A stretch of 64,000 bases of DNA from contig JASJFT010000083.1 of the NCBI GenBank assembly GCA_030770425.1, forward strand, positions 123,703-187,702, given 5' to 3'. This document shows, piece after piece, positions 1 through 11,931 of this stretch. Below the pieces are notes generated by a model. The model did no database searches. It worked only from the letters and a program-made list of their open reading frames with translations, and was not told the origin of the DNA. The first letter of the stretch is position 1, and every line of letters starts with the position of its first letter. The stretch comes from Darksidea phi (Eukaryota; Ascomycota; Dothideomycetes; Pleosporales; Lentitheciaceae). The translations under genes were made by a program, and so were the position numbers.

Positions 1-918
1 AGTTCAAGGCCGCCTTGTTCTATCAATGCTGAAATTGAACAGCTGCGAAATAGGATGACCGATGTATACACCATGTTGGAACAAGTATGTACAATATGGG
101 TAGCTTGAATGACACTTGTATGCTAATCCAGCCCAGTCACGCCCCATTGATCTAGGCATGTGCAGTGCAGGCTATTTACTTCACTGGCGGAGTCTAGAGT
201 TTAAATATTTTTCCACCATGACATCGGTCCATCGGCTCAGCCCTAAGATTGCCTCTGATGCTTGGGAAAGAGAGCAATGTCTTCGGTGCGCCCGTAAAGC
301 CCTGGGATTTGTGAAAGAAATACAACACCTTGGGAAGCAACAAGGCCACTTCGTCGAAGAGTACAGCCCGTATCTGTCATGGTGAGCGTCGCCGCCTCCC
401 GAAAGTTAGCCTCTCATCGTCTACTAACTCAACTTAGGACCATTCTTTCTTATCCCCTTACCCCCTTCTTCGTTCTTTTTTGCAACGTAGTTGGTACCTC
501 AAATTTACGGGATTATAATCTTCTCCAAGAGGTAACCGATAGTGTGTCTTCCTCGGTCATGGAGAACAAGTACGTGGAGAAGTTCCACAGACTCTGCAAT
601 ACCCTGCTAGCTGTTTGCAAGCCGATGGTGCAACAGAGCGTCGATCCTCCTCTAGCGTCACCCACAATCACACCAGAGGCGACAGCATTCGGTGCCAGCA
701 GTATTGATAATCTGCTTCCGCAAACGCGACTGGATACTTCCGATACACCTGCTAGTGGCCCTACACCAGCTTATGGAGACGCAATGATAACTTGGGATGA
801 TGAGATGATGTGGCAGCTCTTCCAAAGCCAGCCGTCACTTGACTGGTTCGACTCGCATGTCCTAGACCTAGTGTCGTGGGATCTCAATACCGACTTGATC
901 ACCGAAACGCAGTCTTGA
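1..918 (+). CDS. Zn2Cys6-type fungal transcription factor, C-terminal part (5' end outside window)
   Basis: Exons 1-84, 137-381 and 438-918 join in frame to 269 residues plus stop. Introns of 52 and 56 nt have GT..AG ends. The upstream end runs off the window, so the DNA-binding cluster is not visible. What remains starts with a short heptad-like helix (EIEQLRNRM, then YTMLEQ), followed by a helical stretch with the FKYFSTMTSVHRL and YPLTPFFVLFCNVVGTS segments. The latter is typical of the C-terminal end of fungal-specific transcription factor domains. The tail is Ser/Thr/Pro-rich and ends in an acidic, Trp-containing segment (ITWDDEMMWQLFQ) that could act in activation. Target genes cannot be inferred. 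A family other than Zn2Cys6 is possible because the zinc cluster is missing from the window. Confidence 0.7.
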
Positions 919-1679
919 GGTCATGTGGTCGGGGTACGAAATTGGCAAATCTCGCCTAGACAGGTGTCAGTACTTTTATTTCTTATCAGTGGTCGGGCTG
1001 TCTTATGATTGCGACACAATCTGTATCCCCGAGTTGGTTTTAGTTGAAGTCACCTTCGATCGATCTCAGGCATATCAATATGTTTGCAAGCAATGAGCGA
1101 CCCGAGACGCTGGAATGATAGCAGGCTGCACAGCGTTAGCGGTTACTTTTTTCGTGACGGAATAATGCGGTCCGCGCATAAGCCGTAACACAGCAGAGGA
1201 TTTTTCGGGTGGCTATCTTGCGTGTAGTCGTGGAGGAAAGATAGGGTCATAGCAATTACAGATTGCAATATACCGCCACAGTGGGGATTACACTGTGAAG
1301 TACAATCATATATCGGGCCATTTCTCCGTTCCACCCACACAAGGTGGATAACGGTCTTGAGACGATTTGTTTCTTCGCGCGGGATCACAGAGGAGTGTCA
1401 CAGCCAGCCTAGCATTGGCTACTAGGCACATGCAACGATGACTGAAGCTTGGTGGGCTTTTTGGTGCGATCTAGGTCGTACGATGACATGGAGAGCTTCA
1501 GCTCTCGCTTGTGTCGTCGTTTCGTGGGCGCTTTTCGGGCGGGAAGTATTGCTTTTGTTCGCGATCGGGGAAGCGGAAAAAGCGGGTGATGGAGTATATG
1601 CCAGCAAATCTTTGTGGAAATATTCATGTGTTCGTGGGGGTAAGGATACGTGGTGTGATTTTCCCAAGGGGATGCGGGT

Positions 1680-1882
1680 GGGGGGGGGGGGGGGGAACCG
1701 GGGGGGTTTTTGGGGGGGGGGGCGTAAATTGGGGAAAAATATTTAGGTTTTTTGGGATTTTTTTATATTTTTTGGAATTTTTNNNNNNNNNNGTGCTTCT
1801 TCGGCTCGGTCGCGCCGCGCCGGCTGGCGTGGCCGCTGCCCCCCCCCCCCCGGCGCGCCGCCCCCCCCCCCCCCCCCCCCCC
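1680..1882. other. Assembly gap (N at 1783-1792) flanked by homopolymers
   Basis: Ten N lie at 1783-1792. On the left are runs of G (16 at 1680-1695, more to about 1722) and then T-rich sequence. On the right are C runs (1839-1851 and 22 at 1861-1882). The pattern suggests two contig ends of poor quality joined by a scaffold gap, so sequence here should not be interpreted biologically. Confidence 0.85.
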
Positions 1883-2920
1883 AAACCTGAGCGATTTTTG
1901 GTGTCGGGACGGAAAGTTCGTACTACATAGTACCTTTTTTTCCGAATTTTTAATAAGATGAGAATATTTATGGGCCGGATATTCGGAAGGGCGCGCCGCA
2001 CTCTGTGGTGGTGAGCACTGGTGGGTCTCTCGCGGTATGTGAAAGTCGGGAAATGGGCGCACGGACCACAGAGAGAGTACTGTGGTTGCAGGGGAAAATA
2101 ACGTCACATCGCCACCCCGAGCAACTGCACCACGAAGTTGAAAGGGCCAATTATACTGGGTGCATCTCTTACAAAATAACTTTCTGTGCAGTCATCTATT
2201 AGACCGAAGTAGACCCTTGCAAACTGCTCGGTGTGGCAATTGACATTATTTCCCCCTGCAACCGCAGTAAGACAAGGGGGCCATGAACGGACTGCTAGCG
2301 CGCAGCAGTTGCACAAAACCGTAGAGAGGTCTTTCGTATGAAGTGCAAAGGCCAAGTGCTAGCAGTGGGTTCATGATCCCCCTCTTTTGTAGGGTTGATC
2401 TGATCATCACTAATGAGCTGGGGTCATACGAGCCTGTGGGTCGCAACACCCGCTCGGCTTGTGGCAAAATGGGATCGGATGTGTCGCCGCCCCTATATCG
2501 CTGGAGCCAGTTGGAAGGAATCGACATCTTCTGAGCGATGTGGAGCTCCAAAGAGAGTCGGCGCGGCGCTGAGATCGCTTGAGAGTGTCATGCCGTGTCG
2601 TATACACTGCACACGGGCGAGAAGCGACCATTATCATAACAATGAGGGCTTATCCTGTAAACAGCCTCGGTCTAGAACGAACGGTCTTGCAGAACACATC
2701 AGGCAACAGCGTGGACTCGCCTCCCAAGGCTCTTTCGGGGCGGTTTCAAGCTCCGCAGTATACTTAGGGAGGCCGCCTCCGGGCGTCAGAGTACAAGGGC
2801 TATGGCTATCACAGTCACCAGTTTGGGTACCCCCATCGCCTTTACTCGCCGATCCTTCAGGCGTCCTATCTTTTACGAGCTAGGCCAGGCTACTAGCAGG
2901 GCTGACAATATTCATTGATG

Positions 2921-2930
2921 TATATAAATA
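2921..2930 (+). promoter_or_regulatory. TATA-like element upstream of the AAA-ATPase pseudogene
   Basis: TATATAAATA about 95 bp before the presumed start codon at 3024. It is a plausible core promoter left from when the gene was active. Confidence 0.35.
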
Positions 2931-3023
2931 ACGTCTTTGAACCGAATACAATTCGTCCCACGACCGTTTCGTCATTTTATGCCTCATCGGATTACCCACA
3001 AGCAGAAAGTCTACCAAGATATC

Positions 3024-4761
3024 ATGGCTACCGTTTCCACTATATCAGTACCCCTTGAGGCTACGCCTCGGGAAGCTATTATTGCGCCTGGCAGTCTGCC
3101 TTCCATTCACGCGGTCTACGAAGATCCCTTTAATCCCAACAAGTGGTCCACTTAGTACCCTACGCGAATGAGCCCTCCAGCTGAGAATGCGGAGTCTGCA
3201 CAGCACGCCGTCGTCGCTCGGTACAAGCTTTCAGACAACCCCAGCAAGAGCCTCGACCTCCACTCAATCGTCGTCCAGAGCCCGCCCTTAAAGCTTAGCC
3301 TAGCCAGAGTGCTCAGCCCATACCCAGGGATCACTACGGAACTCGAACGTTTGGAGTTCAATGCTCCTTTTGAATGCTTTGTGCATGGATGGGATCAACT
3401 ATGCGCCGAGCGAGATGCGTTGATGCGTCAGTGTCAAAATGGCTGACTTCACAACTCAAATATACACAACAATGCTGTGACTCATCTAAACCTGTTATTC
3501 TCTACCTTGGGTGGTGAGCTGCACTCGGTTATTCGCGAAAAGAATGACCTTGTTACCCACGGTGTAATGAAGTTTCAACAGATCTGGACACTCTTTGAGC
3601 CAGGCTGCCTGATCTATCACAAGTTCGACGGACACGACCGCGTATTTAAGCTCAAGACGATGACGTTCACTACAAGCCATTCGAATAACGTGTACCAGCT
3701 GGAATGCCAGTACGTCGACTTTGATGGCACTGAGTTTGAATACAACAAGGAAATACTCAAGATCAAAGAGTTTCGGGGCACAAAAAAGATCACTAAACTC
3801 GAGGCATACCCGCTAGAGTTCCACGAGGATTTTGAGGAGCTGAAGTCTAGACTTACTGAGCGGGGGCGCCTGTTCGAAGCTTATAAAGGGTATCATTTCG
3901 TGGGCTATGATGGTATTGCTATGGGCAAAGTACACCGCGATGAGGAGAAGTTCGACGTCAAGAGTCGCATCATCATCGACGGGCATTCATTCTCCCGCTA
4001 CAGCCAAAAGATAGGCCTGGAGAACTTCGAAACCCCAGACCTGTCCACGGATACGGCGATCTTCAACAGCGGCGAGGAGACACGATGACTGCGTCATGCT
4101 CGACGAAAACGTCGGCCAGAGGCAGCCGCCTGCAGCCATCGGCAAGAGACCCATTATCACCGCGGACTCTCGCTTCACTCTCACCCCAGAACAACATATC
4201 ATCGCCTCCGCCAAAGTGCGAAGTGGAATGCCGGTACGTCCACCCTCTTGTTTAGAGTCGTAAACACAATGCTAATACGGAACAGTGCTGCTGCTGGACG
4301 AAGCAGACGTCTTCATGGAAGTCCGCAGCATCCGAAATCTTGACCGCAACAAACTCGTCGCCATCTTCCTCCGCTTTCTCGAGTACTTTGAAGGCATCCT
4401 ATTCCTAACCACCAACCGCCTCGAAAACATGGATACCGCCTTTGAATCGCGCATCCACCTCACCCTCAATTACACAGAGCTCGATAAACAGAGCCGCAAA
4501 CACATATGGTCTACCTTCCTGAACCGCAGCGCGCAGGCCAAGGACTCGAATGTGGGTGTTGGTGCTTTCTCGGATGCGGAGCTAGAGCGACTGAGCAAAG
4601 GAAAGCTGAATGGGAGGCAGATTAAGAATGTGCTCAGGATGGCACAGTTGTCGGCGAGCAAGTATGACGAGGGTGTAGGAATGGGGCATTTGGAGACGGT
4701 GTTGAAGTTGAGGAGGGCGAATGAGAAGAAAACCGTGGGCTTCTTTGGCGGAGGCGAGTGA
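3024..4761 (+). pseudogene. AAA-family ATPase with fungal DUF7025-type N-terminal region, disrupted
   Basis: The frame starting at ATG 3024 matches the fungal AAA ATPases with a DUF7025-like N-terminal half: the segments HGVMKFQQIWTLFEPGCLIY and GRLFEAYKGYHFVGYDG are recognisable. The C-terminal half has a clear AAA core: Walker B LLLDEADVF (from 4288), LFLTTNRLENMDTAFESRI and a helical lid. The gene is broken in four ways. There is an in-frame TAG at 3153-3155 and an in-frame TGA at 3444-3446. A one-base shift occurs near 4083. The whole segment that should carry the Walker A P-loop is missing between 4233 and 4286, where only an intron-like remnant (gtacgt..aacag) remains. Without the P-loop the product could not bind ATP normally. 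TAG from CAG or TGA from CGA would fit C-to-T mutation such as RIP. This is a decayed member of a large fungal family. Confidence 0.85.
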
Positions 4762-5532
4762 GCAATGGGAATAGCGGGAATAGAAGGGATCGAATGGCAC
4801 CTGGAGATGATGTTATTGCTATGCAGTAAGTCTAGATGGATGTCTCTATTCTCTTCATACTCCTCGCCAGGACAGACCGCTACCTTGTTATACATATCTG
4901 CCGGGTGAGACAGTGTGATGCCACGTTTACTCTCCTCTTCTCACCCGGCCACGTAACTCGGAGTACAAACTGAGTCGCAATCGCGAGACAGCGGCGCTTC
5001 TAGAATAAGACAATAGATGCTGAAACCCCTCTGGATGGATCAGCTTTGCGGCTTTCGGCACCCCAACTTTTAGTACGCAATTTGGTATTGTGCGTCCGTC
5101 GGAACGGATAAGGTCATACTTGTTCTAAGAATGGTATGACTAAGTTACCTTCAAGGGGTGTTACTTTGTAGACACTGCTCTATCGGCCCCAACGCGATGT
5201 AGTAGTGAGCTCCTGCGGCGTTGTGACCTGGACGCATGACTAAAGCTAGCGCCGGCAGCCGACTCTACTAGCGTGTCTGGGGCTCCACGGTATCTCCACG
5301 TGAGGCATCCGAGCTCCCTCCGTCACCCAGCCACGCGATGCCTGCTTGTTCCCAGTCAACAACATCTGTTGGAGCGTGAGCTGCTTCACTTCTCTTCCTT
5401 CCCCTCTCTTCTCCAAGCTCCCTGAATCACCCCCCACACACATCCGGGAGCGGTGCCTTTGTCCCTGCGCTCACACTTTGATACCTCCATCGATAAGCCC
5501 GGTTGAACTTCTGAGCGCTCAGAACCTCAGCC
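4762..5532. other. Intergenic, promoter side of the SLC35F6-like gene
   Basis: No gene seen. The last 200 bases are pyrimidine-rich on the plus strand (around 5385-5440), a common leader feature of expressed fungal genes. No TATA box stands out. Confidence 0.6.
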
Positions 5533-6913
5533 ATGGTTGTCAAAGCAGTAGTTCCGTTTCTGGTGGCTATGATGCTGCTGACAGGAGTGTGCAACACGCT
5601 CCTGACCAAGTATCAGGTACGTCCAGTCCGCTAAGCCGGCACCCGAAGCTCCCCGCTAACTACAGCTATTCAGGACATGCAATGCGTCAAGAACTGCGAC
5701 TCTCCCTCAAAAAAATACCGTGACCACTTCGAACAGCCCGTTCTCCAAACTCTGCAAATGTTCATCGGCGAGATGGGATGCTGGCTCGTCATCGGCGCCT
5801 ACTCGACTTACCAGCGCGTCAAGTCCCGCCGCGCGGGCTACGAACCGATTGAGGACTCGGATGCGCAGAACGAGGGGACAGCCACACCGGCTCTATCAGA
5901 TGAAAGCGAAACTACTGCTGTCGCGAATCCGCTGAAGCCTGCGCATGCGGACGAGGAAGGGCGGGTTCCGCTCGAAGGCATGAATGTGCTGCTCCTTGCG
6001 CTACCGGCTTGCTGCGATATTGCAGGCACGACGTTGATGAATGTCGGACTGCTGTTCGTGGCGGCGAGCATATATCAGATGACAAGAGGTGCCCTGGTGC
6101 TCTTTGTTGGGCTGTTCAGTGTGTGGTTCTTGAAGAGGCATCTTGGCCTGTACAAGTGGTTCTCGTTGTTCGTCGTGGTATTTGGTGTCGCTCTCGTGGG
6201 ACTAGCTGGAGCTATTACGAGGGATGACAAGGCGACACCGAGTCACCAAGCGCTTGCGGAGACTGCAAGAAACATACTGATGAGAGAGGAGACCACTATG
6301 ACGGCACCGAGTCAGGCTGTTATGACAGTCATCGGCGTCCTGCTCATCGCTGGAGCCCAGATCTTCACCGCTACCCAGTTTGTTTCCGAGGAACGGATCA
6401 TGGAGAAGTACTCTATGGAGCCCATCAAAGTTGTGGGTTGGGAGGGTGTCTTTGGGTTCTCAGTCACACTCGTCGTCATGGTCATCTTGCACTTTGCTAT
6501 TGGAACTGGGTACTTCAACGCAAGAGAGGGTCTGTACCAGATGACTCACTTCCCAGCCATCGCTGTCAGCTCTATTCTCATCATGATTAGCATTGGGTAA
6601 GTCCTCCCTTTGCTACCTACCCTAACCTCAACTCACCAACGACTACAGCGGCTTCAACTTCTTCGGCCTCAGCGTAACTCGCACTGTCTCCGCGACATCT
6701 CGCTCTACCATCGACACCTGCCGCACCCTCTTCATCTGGATTGTTTCCCTTGGCCTTGGCTGGGAGACGTTCAAGTGGCTGCAAGTGGTCGGTTTCGCGC
6801 TGCTTGTGTACGGCACGTTCTTGTTCAATGATATAATCAGACCACCGATGAAGAAGTGCATTGAGAGACATCCTGAGCCGCTACTCTCGGAAGAGCCTAT
6901 TGAGCATATGTAG
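5533..6913 (+). CDS. SLC35F6-like drug/metabolite-superfamily membrane transporter
   Basis: Exons 5533-5616, 5674-6596 and 6649-6913 give 423 residues. Introns are 57 and 52 nt. The protein begins with a membrane helix containing LLTGVCNTLLTKYQ, which resembles the conserved first helix of SLC35F6-type nucleotide-sugar transporter relatives. About ten hydrophobic segments follow. A hydrophilic acidic loop lies at roughly residues 75-120, between helices 2 and 3. Conserved-looking pairs include the PACCDIAGTTLMNVGLLFV helix and the GLSVTRTVSATSRSTIDTCR segment. The family sits in endomembranes (lysosomal/vacuolar in animals), and its substrate is not settled. The start is the first ATG before the short first exon and is supported by the family-like N-terminus. 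It is a stand-alone gene, facing the same way as RPS3 downstream. Confidence 0.85.
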
Positions 6914-7277
6914 ACGAAGTGGTGAAGTAGCGAAGCAATGTACTATATATAGTGCTATGGCATTGTTGATAAGCATCGTTCGTACGGCGTTTGGTAAGAG
7001 GCGTGCATGGCGGTTGCATTTGTAGTTTGGCTCTGACTTTCGCGAAGTAGTACTGTTATCGAGTATCTTTATCCTGATAGTGCGCGAGTGTCAAACAGGC
7101 TTGAGTGACTCTATGATGAGGTGTGGCTAGTAGGGCTTGGCGCGCACTCGCTTAACGACACTTCGAAATGCGCGACGATCGACTTTCCGACCACAACCCA
7201 CAAGCACTCGACAACACGGTTCACGTATCCTGAACCCCAGCCCCGGAGTTCAGAACGCCAATTCGCAGTCGATCAAG
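6914..7277. other. RPS3 upstream region
   Basis: 364 bp between the transporter stop and the RPS3 start. No gene or clear core promoter element is visible. Confidence 0.6.
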
Positions 7278-8337
7278 ATGGCCGCAACCCAGGGAGCTAT
7301 GTGAGTGCAATCCTACGATATCTACATGAAGGCAATACTAACGGCAATGTAGTTCCAAGCGAAGGAAGTTCGTTGCTGGTACGATACACCCTTTCCTGTT
7401 TGCGAACATGCGGGGAGGATTCGGGAACGCTGGGTCTCCGGAACTGTCCTAAAGCGCACGATTGGCGGGGATTAGGGAGAGAGCGGGCGCGGAATGGACT
7501 GGGTATTTCGAGGACACGGCTAACCACCTGCAGACGGCGTCTTCTACGCCGAGCTCAACGAGTTTTTCCAGCGCGAGCTGGCTGAGGAGGGTTACTCGGG
7601 CGTCGAGGTCCGCGTCACACCCACCGTCACCGACATCATCATCCGGGCAACCCACACACAAGAAGTCCTCGGCGAGCAGGGCCGCCGCATCCGCGAACTC
7701 ACCTCGCTCATCCAGAAACGCTTCAAGTTCCCCGAGAACAGCGTCTCACTGTACGCCGCTAAGGTTCAGAACCGTGGTCTCTCCGCCGTCGCCCAGTGCG
7801 AGTCCCTCCGTTACAAGTTGCTCAATGGTCTGGCCGTCCGCCGGGCGTGCTACGGTGTGCTAAGGTTCATCATGGAGAGCGGTGCTAAGGGATGCGAGGT
7901 CGTGGTGTCGGGCAAGTTGAGGGCTGCTCGTGCGAAGAGCATGAAGTTCACCGTAAGACTTCAAACCGCTAGATAGAAATGATGAAAATGCTAACATGTT
8001 CTAGGACGGCTTCATGATCCACTCCGGTCAACCCGCCAAGGACTTCATCGATGAGGCCACCCGCCACGTCCTGCTCCGCCAGGGTGTCCTAGGTATCAAG
8101 GTCAAGATCATGCGCGGCGCAGACCCCGAAGGCAAGGCCGGTCCCGCCAAGACCCTTCCCGACTCTGTCACCATCATTGAGCCCAAGGAGGAGCAACCGG
8201 TGGTGCAGCCCATGTCCCAGGACTACGGCGCCAAAGCCATCGCTGCCCAACAGGCGGCAGAGCAGCAGAGGCTGTCGGAGCAGCAAGAGGGTGGCGAGGA
8301 GAGTGCACCGGCAGAAGGCGGTTACACAGAGGAGTAG
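7278..8337 (+). CDS. rps3: 40S ribosomal protein uS3
   Basis: Exons 7278-7300, 7353-7378, 7534-7952 and 8005-8337 give 266 residues; introns are 52, 155 and 52 nt. uS3 lies at the mRNA entry channel of the small ribosomal subunit and helps in start-site selection and quality control. The type 2 KH domain spans roughly residues 18-95, with the conserved [18 protein letters not shown] helix. The C-terminal S3 domain follows, with [20 protein letters not shown] and [13 protein letters not shown]. The tail is Gln/Glu-rich, as in other fungal uS3. The very short first two exons (23 and 26 nt) are typical of intron-rich ribosomal protein genes and fix the start. The larger second intron was checked for a C/D snoRNA, and none was convincing. 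Confidence 0.97.
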
Positions 8338-9370
8338 AGCATACCCTGAGGCTACAGGGGCAGGGGTGTGTGCGGCCGTTGGTGTGCTCCAATGGGGCTG
8401 CGCTGATGGAATGGAATTATGAGACGAGAACCATGCTTACAGAAATTCCTTTGCATTCGGATGGGCAATCTTTGTTTGATTGAACAAGGAGGTTAAGGAG
8501 TCTTACGTGCTGTGTACTCTTACGGGAACACCCAATGCAAAATCCGCTTGGCCATCAAATACTTTAACTGCATCTTCATTGATACTTATGCGGGGTGATC
8601 GCTCTTGCATTCAATGTAACATGCCATACGACAGCGCCAATTAATGACAGGAGAACAAAGGTAGGAGAAGTACAATTACATTCTTCTTGAAGAACGAGGT
8701 ATGCTTGTTCAACCTCCTACCATACTAAGTCCGAATGATGCAAATGATACACCGTCGCCATGCCGAAACACTCTATGTAATGCCCATCATCAACCTGCGA
8801 AGCAAAACCAAATCCAAACATCCAGCACTCGCCGTTCCCTTTCGTGGGTATCAAACAATCAAGACAAAAATTACATCTCTATGTCCATAGATACCCTCCA
8901 GGACCTGCATCGCCAGCACTATACCATCTCTTCACCCATCGACGCTCTTGGTTCCAGTGTGGTAGTGGCCATCGTCCAGGCCATGACGCATCGCCCCAAA
9001 TGAGTGAGTAGGACAGGGCACTGTCCGGCGGATGGCTACCTGACGAAGTTGATGGGCTGGAATCTCCATCATCACTGTCATCTGGAGATTCGCTGTTGCT
9101 ATTCCCGTCGCTTTTGCTGTCGTTATCGCTGTCACTGCTGCATCTGTGTTCACCAGCGCTCTTATTGGTGTCGGCAGTATCCGGCGGGATCGAGCCATCA
9201 CTCATGTATTCCCACGTTTCCGGTTCCGACAGCTCAGGTGACGCTTCAATGGGACTGTCGTATCCATCTGGAACGGCTGCATCCACGACCGTATCACCTG
9301 CGTATTCCCCGTTCTCACCCTCCTCCTTCCCACCATGCTCAACCATGAATGATTGTTGAGATGATGCATC
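8338..9370. other. Convergent 3' region between RPS3 and the myotubularin gene
   Basis: No independent gene is firmly supported. On the minus strand, 9370-8882 is open for 163 codons in the same frame as the myotubularin gene, directly behind its stop codon, and encodes an acidic Ser/Asp-rich stretch (see findings). An internal ATG lies at 9346. The rest (8338-8878) is A/T-richer and featureless. Confidence 0.5.
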
Positions 9371-11931
9371 CTACTGCATCTCAACTTCCAACTCCTTCTT
9401 CATCTCTGTGCTATGACTTCGACTTCGGCTTCGGGACTTTGCGGCAGGACTAATGCCACGACTGGATCCGATACCGAGATTTGCAATACCAGCTGCGAGA
9501 TTCTGGCCAAGGTCGCGGCTAAAGGCTGCCGCAGCATCGAAGGGCGTGGGTGTTGGGTTGGAACTCACATTACTGGGCATGGAGACATTTGGGTAAGCAT
9601 GCGTAGGCGGCATTGCAGGCTCCGTAGTACCAGCACCCGTAGCATCCTCCGCGCTCTCCGTGCCCGTAACAATCGGTTCCTGTGCGATAGGCGTCGAAGT
9701 TCCGCTACGACCGTTTGGTGGGCTATTCACGTTTGACGTACGCGGGGATAGTACGTTGAACGGGGCCTGCGGACCATACGAGTTCATCTCCTCGTCGGTT
9801 CGTCCGAAGAATTCGGGCCACCAGCGCGCCTCTCCCTTCTTTGGGAAGATCATGCGCTCTTTCCCACGAACACTGTCATCCACGACCGGGTCGTAACTCT
9901 TATTCAAAAACTCCTGTTTCCGGCAAAGGAAGTAATCCCAGACCGAGCGAGTACGTTCCGCAGCCCTCGCTTCGACACGCTCTTTCTCGTTGTCGAAGAG
10001 GAACGTGCCATACTGGCACGAATACAGATGATAGAGCAGACGGCGGAGGAAGCGCTCATTAAACTCGAAGCGAGTAGGATGTTGGTAGAGGAGCTGATAG
10101 GTAGCATCGAGGAATTGGTGGAAAACCGGGGAGAGCTCATTTACTTTGGTAACGCGGTGCTCCTCTGCGGCGCCAATTTTAGAGGAAGGCTTGGTTGGAT
10201 GTGCGCTGTCGGTCGTAGAGGTAGCGTCCGAAAGCTTCTGGGGGTCGGTGCCATTGGTGTCTGTGATCTGGTTAAGAGACTCATTAGAGTCATTCTGCCG
10301 ATTGAAGAGGCCTCGTCCAACGCGCATGGCGTTCTCAAACGGGTTGCCTCCGCCCTGGCTATCGCGGTTCCGGTCTATGCGTTCGTTCTCAACCTGGAAC
10401 CATTTGTCGCTGCTAAGAAATCCTGACCGGTGACGGAACATGTGGCCGAATGATAGCCAGTCCTTCTCCACCAATACAATGAAGCCTTCCATTGTCCGGT
10501 AATAGGGGTCGAGACAAATCTGACTAAGGGCACTGAGCTGGCTCGTACGATCCCAGCCATCGGAACAATGAATCAGCACGTGTGAGTGCATGATACCGAC
10601 AGTTTGTGCGATCAAGGCGACGCCATCTAGTATGTTGGCGATGTGCTTGATCCAATTACTCTTCGCGAGACGATCTTTGTTGGGGGGAAGGCTCAACAAG
10701 TCGGTGTCTTTCAATGCATCTATCACGTACTCAAGTGACTTCCGCATAACGTGAATATTGTCGATCCCCAGATATGCCTTTTCCGCGCCTGGGTAATGGG
10801 TCATCCTCTCCGACCCGAGCCCCACGGCTTGCATAGCGTACGCATTTACGGTGGGCCTAGCATCCACAATGAGATTGCGCTGTTGTGCTCCGTACACCTT
10901 TGGCGCATTAGCTTCTGTCTCAGATGATTCTGTGAGGTCTTCTGTAACCGTTCTACCGGAGTTCATGGCTTCTGCATCGCCTACGCTCAAAAACGAACTG
11001 TTAGCAGCGGACTCTTCAAGGTTCGCGACGCTCGACTCTGGAGAAGACCCAGCGGGCGTCGAGACAGTGTTCTGTGTTGCTTTCCACCCACGATTTGTAG
11101 CAAAGATAGCTGCAACGAGCCTCTCATCCTGCGGGTTCCGGTTTCCACGAAGTCCCGGCTGCGGTTGCGAGCTACGCGTTATGGAGCAGTTGTTTATGGG
11201 GTGGCGGTATACGAGGGCAGGTATGCGTTGCCTAGAGCGGTATTCGCCGGCGTATCTGAGCACGCTGTCTGAGACCTTGGAGGGGACGACGATGAGGGCG
11301 GGGTAGGTCTTCGAGTACTAGGTAGAAGAATCAGAAGCCTATTCCCTATCCAGCAATATAACATGCATACCTTGTACTCTATATTGATCTCTGATATTCG
11401 CCAGCCCTTGTCTGTGTCCTTGGGGCTGATGCCTAGTCGCTTCCACTCCCGGCGAGCGTCGTAAATCTGCCAGCCATTGTGTTGATCTTCTGGCGGTTTG
11501 GGTTGGTAGCTAAATGCCAGCAGCTTATCAAGACTGCCCAGCTTGCATGACAGCGAACGAATGCTATCGTACACGTCACGGGCTTGCTTGTCATCGTGGA
11601 ACTCGAAGGCAAAGAATAAGAAGTCGCGACACCGAATCCGAATCAGTGGTTTTATGGGCGCGGCGGGCGGAGACGGTCGCAGACAGCAGTAGGAAATCAT
11701 CGGATATGCGATCCATACTTCCTTCGGTCTTGGAGGCTTCGTCGAAGGGGGGACGTCTTGCGACGGCGAAGGCAGGTAGCTAAAAACTATATGGTGGGGC
11801 ATAAGGTGCAGCGTCCCGGTAATGGTATCTCCTTTTCGCCTCAATCTCACGTTCTCCACCTCGTAAACGTGAGCTTTGGTCGTCTTTTTGGCCTGCAGGG
11901 GAAATACCTTGCTAACGCGAATCTTCTCCAT
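9371..11931 (-). CDS. ymr1: Myotubularin-family phosphoinositide 3-phosphatase
   Basis: Exons 11931-11371 and 11317-9371 (minus strand) give 835 residues; the single intron is 53 nt. The enzyme removes the 3-phosphate from PI3P and PI(3,5)P2 on endosome/vacuole membranes, opposing Vps34 kinase. An N-terminal PH-GRAM-like region spans about residues 1-180 (GTLHLMPHHIVFSYL). The phosphatase domain has YKYSKTYPALIVVPSKVSD, the PQPGLRGNRNPQDERL segment, and the CX5R active site CSDGWDRT near residues 438-445 with intact Cys, Asp and Arg. The C-terminal third is low-complexity and ends in an Arg/Ser stretch. The start at 11931 is chosen because MEKIRVSKVFPL matches the family N-terminus; an upstream in-frame ATG (12234) adds unlike sequence. 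The stop TAG is followed by a long open in-frame stretch. Confidence 0.93.

Larger units (their letters stand above)
919..3023. other. Gene-free interval with scaffold gap
   Basis: About 2.1 kb without a supportable gene. It holds a 10-N gap, G and C homopolymers on both sides of it, and otherwise mixed sequence with only short random-looking open frames. Confidence 0.7.

Noticed and set aside
2413..2883. 156-codon open frame on the plus strand
   Set aside because: No domain, no family likeness and random-looking composition next to a scaffold gap.
7379..7533. Possible intronic snoRNA in RPS3 (animal RPS3 introns host one)
   Set aside because: No convincing C box plus D box pair found. The RPS12 introns were also checked and were negative.
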